37,655 nucleotides of DNA. Origin: Parvularia atlantis. Its lineage: Eukaryota > Opisthokonta > Rotosphaerida. The notes beneath the pieces are model-generated. The model was given only the letters and a program-made list of their open reading frames with translations. It was not told the origin of the DNA and searched no databases. The stretch spans positions 1-37,655 of the forward strand of contig CALSCO010000765.1 in NCBI GenBank assembly GCA_943704415.1, written 5' to 3'. A program made the translations under genes and the position numbers. This document shows, piece by piece, positions 29,687 to 37,655 of this stretch (its first letter is position 1; each line of letters opens with the position of its first letter).

Positions 29687-30321
29687 ATGCCACGTCGTCG
29701 ACCGTTGCCGCTGCTGCCGCTGCTGCTGCTGCTGGCGGCGGTGGCGGGGCGTGCACGGTGCGCAGCGCACGCGACGTGCGTGCGTGTCCGAGGGGGGGCT
29801 GAGACGGTGCCCGCGCGCGCGGACACAGCGCGCAGGCAGCGTCCGGCGAGGACGGCTCGTCGAGTTCGTGCACGCGCGTGAGCGACTGCGAGCTATGCGA
29901 CTACGAGCGCACGGTGCGCCGCGGCGGCCTCGCGCGCGCTCGCCTCTCGCACTGATCGTGCCCGACCCGCACGTGCAGATGACCGTCGAGGCCTGCGGCG
30001 CGACAAACTACGTGCACACGTTCCTGTGCACGACCGCGCCTGGCGAGCCCACGGCGACCGGGACCGAGGCGACGCAGCAGCTCGTGTACCGCCCGTGCCC
30101 CGTGCCGCCGGAGCTGGCGCGGCACCAATTCATCCTTTTTGAGGTGCGCGCGGCAGCCGAGCGGCGTGGCGGCGTCGCGCGGTAGCTGACGTGGCGCGGG
30201 CGGACCGCAGCTCGGCATGGTCGTGAGCATGATTGGTGCGTGCTTCGTGACGCTGCGGCGGCAGCGTGCGCACCAGCAGCAGCACAGCGAGCGCATCGCC
30301 AAGCGCATCGGGCTCGTGTGA
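29687..30321 (+). CDS. JTB-like type I membrane protein (signal peptide, Cys-rich domain, one TM)
   Basis: Four exons (introns 29780-29835, 29914-29978, 30144-30210) splice to 148 codons plus stop. MPRRRPLPLLPLLLLLAAVA is a clear signal peptide. A Cys-rich luminal part follows: SSSSCTRVSDCELCDYERT, MTVEACGATNYVHTFLCTT, YRPCPVPPEL. One transmembrane helix (FELGMVVSMIGACFVTL) leads to a short basic tail (RRQRAHQQQHSERIAKRIG). Cysteine spacing, the membrane entry FE and the RQR tail resemble the JTB (jumping translocation breakpoint) family, known mainly from animals. The resemblance is moderate; an unrelated small Cys-rich membrane protein is possible. It converges on RLP24, 55 bases away. Confidence 0.65.
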
Positions 30322-30376
30322 GCGAGCACGCAGATCCTGTACAAAGAGAGGGCTGTACTGCCGCGCGCAAACGCGC

Positions 30377-31135
30377 TCACGACTCCATCTCGGCCGCGGC
30401 CGTGGCTCGGACCGCGGCCTTGTCCTTTTGCACCTGCGCGAGCGACTTGACCGCCGCGGCCGGCAGCAGGTCGATGTTGCGCTCAATCTCCTTCTCCTGC
30501 TCCTCGGCCTCGTTCGCCTTGGCCTTCTTCATCCTGTGCACGTGCGTGTGGGTCAGCAGCCGCGCCGTGCGCCGCAGGTCGAGCGCCGCCGCCACCGCAC
30601 CGGTTAAGGAAGAACTGGCGCTCGCGCCGCTCGCGAATCTCCTGGACGCGCTTCATGGCGACGAGCGTGGTCTTCATCAGCTCGCGGTCGTAGCGCACGG
30701 GCACGTTTCGCCGCTTCTCAAACTCAAACGTCGTGTCCTGGCGCGGTCCGACGCGTCGTGCAGCGTGTCAGGCGGCGTGCGCAGGCAGTGGCCGCGCGCG
30801 ACGCACGCACCATGGCCATCTCCTTGCCGGCGGCCTTGCGGAAGGCCTTGGTCCAGCGGATCTTGCGCGGGTTCTTCTTGGCCTTGAAGCCGCGGTGGCA
30901 CTTTGATCTGCAGAACCTGAATATCTGCGCGCGGTGCCGCAGCGTGAGCGCATTGCGCGTGCTGTGGCGAAAGAGCGCACCTTGGCGTCGTTGCGCACAA
31001 ACATGATGCCGTGCCCCGGGTACACCTGCACCCGCACCCCACGCATCAGCAGGAAGGCAGACAGGCAGCGACGCGCACGCCCGGGCCGCGGCCGCGCACC
31101 GTGGACGAGCAGAAGTAGCACTTCTCGAGCCGCAT
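30377..31135 (-). CDS. RLP24: Ribosome biogenesis protein RLP24 (RSL24D1), eL24-like
   Basis: Pre-60S assembly factor that holds the place of ribosomal protein eL24 until Drg1 removes it in the cytoplasm. Five exons (introns 74, 56, 73 and 67 bases) splice to 162 codons plus stop. [18 protein letters not shown] and [16 protein letters not shown] carry the four zinc cysteines. [19 protein letters not shown] and [17 protein letters not shown] are near-identical to the family. The C-terminal half is a charged helix ([18 protein letters not shown]) in the region known to recruit Drg1. It diverges from the unknown gene at 31321 by 185 bases, a gap that includes a CACGTG-like E-box near 31153. Confidence 0.94.
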
Positions 31136-31320
31136 GTCGCCGTGGTCACTCTCGCCACGTGGCCGTCCGCCACACCGGCCGCAAAGTGGCGCATGCGTGG
31201 CACACCATCATGGCCGTGCGACGCCACACTGCACCGCGCTGATGTCGCCGTGCCGTGCGCGCAGGTACAGACAGATAGCTACGGTGTGTGCAATAAGACG
31301 GCCATCAGGCGACGTACAGC

Positions 31321-33110
31321 ATGGCAGCGACGCGCGTCGAGGGCGCGGCGCGCCATCCCGCGCCCGCGCCGCCACCGCAGCCGCCGCGGCGCGTTTGGAC
31401 GGCCGCCGTCACGCCCGAGACGCTCGCGCTGCTCGACCGCGCCAACCTCGCCGACGAGCCCGGCGCGGCCGACGACGCGCGGCACGCGTTCCTTCACCGG
31501 TTCCTCGAGTTCCAGCTGGTGCGCGCGTCACGGCCCAGCTCGGTCGATCCCCCTTCTTGTACTGACGGGCGCGCCCAGGACAACGTGAGGGCCGTGCAGC
31601 GCCGCGAGCAGGACGGCGTCGAGCTGGTCGCACGCATCCGCCCGCTGTGCGACGCGCCGGCGCCGGCCATCGTCGTTGTTGTGCGTTCGCGGCGCCGTTT
31701 GCGAAGCGCGCGCCGCTCGGCCTTAACTCAAACCCGCGACGTGCCGCAGCCGCCGCCACGACCACGGCATCGCGACGCGCACGTGACCGAGGACGCGCAG
31801 CAGCCGCAGCCGACGCCGCAGCGACGAACGGCGCCCGACGACCGGCCGCGGCACAAGCGCCACCGCCAGCAGCCCTCGCCGCCGCCCGTACCGCGTGCGC
31901 CGCAGCCCCCGCCGCAGCAGCTGCTGCCGCTCACAACCGAGCGGCTGACGGTGCGCGGCGGCCTGCCGATGCCGACACGGCGCGTGTAACGCGCCCGATC
32001 GCAGCTTGTGCGACACGCACCCGGTCTCGAGCGCGGCGCCGCGGCCGAGGGCATCTTCGCCAAAGGTGCGCATCTGCACTCGGGCGCAGCGGGCTGCTCA
32101 CACGCACGGGCATGGGTAGGCAAGCTGTCGCGCACGGTCGAGGTCGCGTCCGAGCCGCCACAACAACCGCCGATGCGCCACAGCAAACGCAGCGCACCCG
32201 TGGCGTCGCCTGTCACACGCAGCCACGCCTTGCGGCAGCGCCAGCCGCCGCCAGCACCGCTGCCGCTGCCGCCGCAGACGCAGACGCAGACGCAGACGCA
32301 GCCGCCCTCGCGCTCGCCGAGCCTGTCGCCTGTGCCGATCGAGTACGTTGACCGCACCAGCAGCCGGCCACCACCCGTCGCGGTCGCGGTCGCGCCCCTG
32401 CCGCCCTGGAACGACCACGAGCGCGACTTCCACAGCGTGCTGGACCTGATCGACACAAGCTTCGCCGTGCGTCGCCGACGAGGATATTTCTGGACTGACA
32501 GCGATCTGCGTTCAGGGAGCGGCCGCGGCGTTCCGCGCGCCCTACAGCGAGCACGACCGCGTTGTGCCGTCCGCGCACGAGCTGGGCTTCTTCGACGACG
32601 GCTCGTCGCCGCCGCTCGCCTCGGGTTACCTCGGTACGCGCGCGCACACTGCTTGCGCGTCCCGTGCGCTGACCACGGACCTGCAGACGACCACGTCACG
32701 TTCTCGCGGATGTTTTCGGTGCGCACCGAGCGCGTCCCCCCCGTGCGCGCGCAGTGCACGCTGACACGCCGCGCAAAACAGCCGGCGATCGCGCGCGTGC
32801 CCACGGCGGCCTCGACGCTGCTCGCGCAGCTGAAGACGCGCGCGTCAGGCGGCGTGCCGTTCCCGTTCGGATCGCCGCTGGTCGCCGCCGCAGCTGCCGC
32901 AGCGACCGCGTCCGGCACGGGGCCGAGCGAGGCGTCGATACCCGCTCACGGCATGTATTCGCCGCTGGTGGTCGGCAGGCCCCCCGCCTACGGCTGGTAC
33001 GACGAGATAGAGTGCGTCGCCGCCGGCCGCCGTCGCTCGCCCCGGCTGATGCGGCGCCCGCCAGCGATGCCGCGCAGGGCTTCGTGTGGCGCCCGCGCCT
33101 GCCGTACTGA
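31321..33110 (+). CDS. Unknown, mostly disordered Pro/Gln-rich protein
   Basis: Nine exons and eight introns (49-69 bases) splice to 444 codons plus stop, with phases checked. I do not recognise the family. An N-terminal helical part (VWTAAVTPETLALLDRANLA, RHAFLHRFLEFQLDNVRAV) is followed by a Pro/Arg/Gln-rich region with HKRHRQQPSPPPVPR and a QTQTQTQT stretch. A more ordered C-terminal part reads PLPPWNDHERDFHSVLDLID, VVPSAHELGFFDDG, and ends GFVWRPRLPY. Basic clusters and low complexity would suit a nuclear or chromatin protein, but that is a guess. It sits 47 bases upstream of the hydrolase gene on the same strand. Confidence 0.72.
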
Positions 33111-33157
33111 GCGAGAGTGAGCGCGCTTTGCCTTTGTGTGATTGTCCGAGTATCCGC

Positions 33158-34084
33158 ATGCCGCGCAAGCTGCGCATCCTGTGCCTGCACGGCTTCCTGC
33201 AGTCGGCGCAGCTCTTCCGCGAGCGCACGGGCAGCCTGCGCAAGGCGCTGCGGCACCTGGCCGAGTTCGAGTACGTGACCGCGCCGCTGACCATCGCGCC
33301 GTCCGAGATCGACGGCTTCGCGGACGCGGGCGGCGACGACAGTGCGCCCGCGGCCGCACGGGCAGCGACCCATCGCTCACTCACACGCTTACACGCGCAC
33401 ACACACAGCCAGCGCCAACACGTGGTGGTACCCGAACCGCGACCGGACCGGTGCGCGCCGTGTGCTGCTGCTGCCGCCGCGCGATCGTCGACCGCGTGAC
33501 GCGCAGTGTACCGCGACGTCGACGTGTCGCTGCGCTTCCTGCGCACCGTGTTTGAACAGCACGGCCCGTTCGACGGCGTGCTCGGCTTCAGCCAGGGTGC
33601 GCCGTGCCCCCGTCGCTGCTGCTGCTGCTTGCTGATCATGCGGCACAGGCGCGTCGATGGTCGCGATGCTGTGCGCCCTGCGCGGCCAGCCGGAGCACGA
33701 GTGGCTCGCATTCCGCTTCGCCGTGCTCGTGTCGGGTGCGCCGTGGGTCGTCGCGCGATCGCTGCTGACGGCTACAGCAGGCTTCCGCGCCCTCGACCCG
33801 GCCTACGCGCACCTCTACGAGCGCCCGATCGATGTGCCCACGCTGCACGTCTTCGGCGACAACGACGTGCGCGTCAGCCCTGAGCGCTCGCTGCGCCTGG
33901 TCGAGGCCTTTGTCGGGCCGACCGTGTACCGCCACGGCGGCGGGCAGTGCGTGATCTCGCGGGTGCGGACGTGCCGCGTGCTGATCGCGCGCGCAGCTTC
34001 GTGCCGAGCGACGCCGCCAGCAAGGCCGCGTACGCCGTGTTCCTCGAGCGCGTGGCGCTGCCCGACGCGGCGGGGCAAGAGTGA
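33158..34084 (+). CDS. FSH1-family serine hydrolase
   Basis: Small alpha/beta hydrolase of the FSH1/OVCA2 family. Six exons (introns 33342-33408, 33451-33506, 33597-33648, 33736-33780, 33947-33996) splice to 218 codons plus stop. RILCLHGFLQSAQLF is the oxyanion strand. VLGFSQGASMVAML carries the nucleophile Ser in GFSQG. HVFGDNDVRVSPE carries the acid. YRHGGGHFVPSD carries the catalytic His, whose codon is split by the last intron, so correct splicing is needed to restore it. Substrate unknown; yeast members hydrolyse small esters in the cytosol. The stop lies 60 bases from the stop of the LIM scaffold gene. Confidence 0.9.
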
Positions 34085-34144
34085 TCCTGGTGTTCACGAG
34101 ACTGCGAGCGCGCGGGGAGCACAACGGGGGACATGGGCACGGCC

Positions 34145-37100
34145 TCAGAACAGCGCTTGTGCGTGCTGCGTCGGCCCCCGGGCGGTCAGCCGCCTGCCGC
34201 AGGCGGGCGTGCGTGCGGCGCACCTGCGCGCAGTAGACCTTTTCGTTGCGGATCTTGGCCGTGTCCTTTGTTAGTAGCTTCTTGCAGTAGTGGCAGATAA
34301 GGCACTCGGGGTGGCGCTTCTTCTCGAGGATGACGAGCGACTGGGCAACGACACCACGCGTTGGCCGACGTGTGCCGCGCACGGCACAGCCACGCGCGCA
34401 CCTTCCCGTGGATTGGCTTCATGCACACGTCGCACAGCGTGCCTTGTTGCCGGTGCAGGCACGTCTCGCACAGCAGCGTGCCGTCGCGCGAGAAGAAGCC
34501 CGGCGGCGGCACTGCGGCCTTGCATTCCTGCGTGCATGCACGGGTGTGAGCGTTCACGACAGCCGCAGCGCACAGTAAAGAGACGCACCGCGCATTTGAA
34601 GCACGCGATGTGGTACGATTGCTGCGCCGACATGACCACGGCGTTGGGCTCAACGGCCTTGGTGCACGCGGGGCACTGCCGCGCGCGGTGAGCCATGCGA
34701 GGCAGGACAGCAGCCCGCGCCGCACCTTCGGCAGCGTGTTGAGCCAGTCGTTGCGGCAGAGCAGCCCGTTGGCCGTCTCAAGCACCTGCTTGCGGTCGAT
34801 GTCCGTGGCCGTGAACGTCTTGGCGCACTGCGAGCTGCGCGCCGTCCCGGCTGTCAGGACGCGCCGAGCGGGCCCGCGACAGGGCGCGGCACACGCACCA
34901 GTACAGGCAGTGCGGGTGGTATGTCTTGTTGAACGCCTTGATGCCCGTGCCCTCGATCGACCCGAAACACGTTGCGCAGCTCTCGCTGCCGTACCCGCCG
35001 TACACAGACGCGACGCGTGGCGCGGCTGACTTGGCCGCCGCCTTCCCGGACGAGATCGATTCGAGGTCCAGCCCGTCCGCACCCAGCCCGCTCATCGCAC
35101 TCGTCAAGTTTGAGAGGATGTCGTCGAGCGCGCTGTCTTGCATGTCCTGCAGGTGCGTGTCGCTTGCGACCGCCGTGCCCGCTGCCGCTGCCGCCGCCGC
35201 GCTGGCGTCGTCCGCGGGCGGCTCCTCCTCCTGCGGCATCGCCGCCGCCTGCTGCATCATCTCGAGCAGCTCGGGCGACATGCCAAACGTGTTGAGGCCT
35301 GCGAGCGCCGTTTGGTGGTGCTTGCGCCATGCGCGCTCGCAAGGGTCAGCACACGCACCCGACAGCGCAAAGTCCAGCTGTGCGTTGCCGGTCTTGCCCG
35401 GCCCGTTGGCCTGCGGCACGACGACCACGGGCTTGACGGCGACGTCAAACACCTCCGTGTCTGCGCGACGGCGACGGGCTCAGCGCGCGCACACACAGGC
35501 GAGCGAGCCGTCCGCGCACCGTCCTCCATGCGCACGGCGAGCACGAGGAACTCGCACGCGCTGTTGAGCTCGTCCACGAGGCTCATGAGCTTGCGCACCT
35601 CCGGCGTGATCTCGACCGTGCTTGTCTGCGTGGCGACGACTGCGCGCGTGCGTGAGCCCTCCGACGGCGCGTGGAGCCGCGTGCGCACCCTTGGCCGCGC
35701 CCACGATCTCCTTCAGCTTGTCCTTGACCTGCGTCGCGTTCGCAAGGACGTTGTTCTTCCGTGCCGGCGTCGCCTCTGTGCCCAACAGCTGGTGCGCCTT
35801 GGTGATAAAGTCTTGGATGAGCGAGACGATCTCCTTGGTCCGCGCGACCGCGTCCTTGCCGCGCACGGCCACGAGCTGCTTGCCTGGCCGCCGGTTGAGC
35901 GAACGAGCAGCATGCGTGTGTGCACGGGCAGTCGCACCAAGCTTCTTGATCTCATCGAGCGAGTCGTCCAGGCTCGCCGCCTCCTTCTGGATCGCCTGCA
36001 CCTTGTTGGTCTCCTGCAGCTTGCGGATCATGTCCTCCGGGTTCTCACCTGTATGTCGCGCTGCCGTGAGCAAAGGGACGCATGCGCGCATGCCCACGCA
36101 CTGATCGGGATGAGCGTGCGCTTCATCGGGTTCGGCACGGCGACGCTCGTGTCGTGCGCGACGCTGCGCGACCCGGCAGACTTGATGGCTGTGCGCGCGC
36201 AGGACGACGACGGCGTGAGGCTTGCGTCGCCACTACACAGCATCGCGCCGCGCTCACACCCTCGATCCACGTCTTCATCGACGCCTCGTCGTCGCAGGCT
36301 AGGTGCACGGCCCTGCCCTCGTGCTCGATGTCGAAGCTGTCGACGCGTGTGGGCACGCAGCACGCTTGGGCAATGTGTGCGCACCGCCACGACGCCTTCG
36401 AGCCCGAGAGTGCACCCAGCAGCGAGCTCTTCTTCTCCTGGCCGAGCTCGACCGTCTTACGCTCGTCGACGTGGTCGAGTTCGTCCACGGGCTCGTGGTC
36501 CTGCGCGCGCTCGCCGTGAGCACGGTGTCGCGCAGCCGGTGCGCACGCACGTCCTTGTCCTTGAACGAGAACAGGCTCGTGCCGCGCAGCGAGAACCACC
36601 GGCGCGTCCACAGCGGCAGCTTGGAGCTCTTGATCTCCATGAAGCCCTCCTTGTCGGCGCCGAGGTGCAGCTGGTTCTCGGCCTCGGGCTGCGGCGCGGC
36701 GGCGTGAGTGCCCATGTACTAAGCACCCGCGCGCCGACCGCGACGCACGAGCACTTGGTACTGGAAGAACGTGTTGTTGCTGTTCTCCCACGCGGTCTTG
36801 AGCTTGAGCACCTTCTCGTCGTTAGACAGCTTGCGCAGCTCCTGCGCGTCGCGCGGCGTGAGCACTGCGCACGCCCAACGCGAGAATAGCGGCGCACCTG
36901 CTTGCCGTCGTAGTTGCCCATCAGGCCGAAGCGCTTCTCGTCGCGCGCAAAGCCAAAGTACGACTTGATCTGCGCGCCGGCACAAGCGCGTCAGCACCGG
37001 ACCGCCCTCTCCCGCCGGCAGCTGCACGCACCTCGTTGTTGAGCTGCTGCACCGTCGTCTCCTCCGATACGTAGAACGTCGCGCGCGTCTCGCTCTTGCC

Positions 37101-37596
37101 GGCGGTCATGCGGAAGTAGATGTTGAAATTGACGACGATCTCGTGGTCGACGCGCACGAGCTTGAGCATGAACTACCGACGTCGTGAGCGGCAGCGGAGG
37201 CGGCGCGCACACGGCGGGCCGCTTTGGCACCTTGATGGTCTTGTCGGCGTCCCACTCCTTGCGCAGCGCGGCGATGTTGGTCGTGGCGTCGAGCGGGCGC
37301 TCGACGGGCACTGCGCGCGGTCGCGCCGTCAACACCGTCCGCCTCGCGCTGCCTCCCCGTCGGTCGTCCCCTGCGACGCACCCGTGCCGATCGTCTTGAG
37401 CTCGCACAGCCGGTGCCGCTTGCGCTCTTCCGGCGAGAGCTTGTCCGTGAGACGCGCGAGCACGTCCTTGGCCGTGTCGAACGTCTTGATCGGCTCAAGC
37501 ATGGTCTCGCCCGTGGGCAGCAGCACGCGCACGTCCTGGCACGAGAGCAGCGGCGCGCGGTGGCGGCACGAGGGGCACGTCCATGTTCAGAAACAT
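34145..37596 (-). CDS. Adaptor scaffold: two ubiquitin-like (RA/FERM-N-like) regions, PH domain, helical region, three LIM domains
   Basis: Read through about 20 exons to roughly 780 codons. Order from the N-terminus: DDVRVLLPTGETMLEPIKTF and VVNFNIYFRMTAGKSETRA look like two ubiquitin-fold regions as in RA or FERM-N domains. A PH domain follows (EGFMEIKSSKLPLWTRRWFS, EASMKTWIEAIKSAG). Next comes a long helical stretch (MIRKLQETNKVQAIQKEA, KEIVSLIQDFITKAHQLLG) like focal-adhesion-type helical bundles. An Ala/Glu-rich linker leads to three LIM domains: CATCFGSIEG...HCLYCSQC, CPACTKAVEP...CFKC, CDVCMKPIHG...CLICHYC. The end is HAQALF. The start at 37596 (MFLNMDD) is provisional because the frame stays open to the window edge. 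Probably a cytoskeletal or polarity adaptor (inference). The exact identity of the N-terminal folds is uncertain. Confidence 0.78.
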
Positions 37597-37655
37597 GGCC
37601 GGTGCAGCTTTCTCCACAGCGTTGCTGTTTTCATCCGCCGCGTCTGCCGCAGACC

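Noticed and set aside
29664-29690. Possible tRNA B-box (GTTCGAAC) near 29671
   Set aside because: No A-box at the right distance and no cloverleaf could be drawn.
35138-36889. A 583-codon open frame on the plus strand opposite the LIM scaffold gene
   Set aside because: Its amino acids are Arg/Ala/Ser shadow composition with no motif, while the minus strand gives LIM and PH motifs. High GC leaves antisense frames open by chance.

Overview
The window looks like nuclear DNA of a fungus, very rich in G and C and very compact. The main clues are DUG2 (WD40 repeats fused to an M20 peptidase, a fungal glutathione-degrading arrangement), a TVP18-type Golgi protein, the fused betaine-lipid synthase BTA1, an LCL3-type nuclease, and many spliceosomal introns of about 40-90 bases. 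Codon third positions are almost all G or C. A basidiomycete, perhaps a Malassezia-like or other Ustilaginomycotina yeast, is a guess from style and gene content, not proven. No transposon, virus-like element, tRNA, rRNA or CRISPR array was seen. All exon structures were worked out by hand from reading frames, GT/GC...AG borders and remembered family sequences. For most genes checked, spliced length is an exact multiple of three.

Layout. 1-53: tail of a plus-strand gene. 108-2153 (-): mitochondrial GatB, head to head with 2264-3072 (+) TMEM50-like protein; the gap between them is a 41-bp tandem array. 3124-5189 (-): ALG12 mannosyltransferase. 5390-6634 (+): NTF2-polyQ-RRM-RGG protein. 6812-7685 (-): LCL3-type nuclease. 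7766-8834 (-): enoyl-CoA hydratase. 8840-9238 (+): small unknown protein. 9340-10263 (-): TVP18/Flower-like membrane protein. 10555-14446 (+): DUG2. 14484-19117 (-): F-BAR-PH-C2-RasGAP protein. 19560-22176 (+): BTA1. 22352-23071 (-): OPI10/Hikeshi. 23177-26115 (+): mitochondrial EF-G2. 26486-29035 (-): F-box protein with repeat-filled introns. 29687-30321 (+): JTB-like protein. 30377-31135 (-): RLP24. 31321-33110 (+): unknown disordered protein. 33158-34084 (+): FSH1-type serine hydrolase. 34145-37596 (-): large scaffold with two ubiquitin-like regions, PH, helical region and three LIM domains.

The genes form no single pathway. Shared themes are mitochondrial translation (GatB, EF-G2), membranes and glycans (ALG12, TVP18-like, BTA1, TMEM50-like), ribosome assembly (RLP24), stress and RNA (Hikeshi, the NTF2-RRM protein) and Ras/cytoskeleton signalling (RasGAP, LIM scaffold). 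Neighbouring genes mostly alternate in strand, with 5-440 bp between divergent starts and often only 40-180 bp between convergent stops.

The most notable points are: a dominant GTGCG 5' splice site; at least six GC-AG introns among roughly 145; the 41-bp array joining two start codons; an adhesion-scaffold-like domain order in the last gene; and long G tracts inside introns of the F-box gene.
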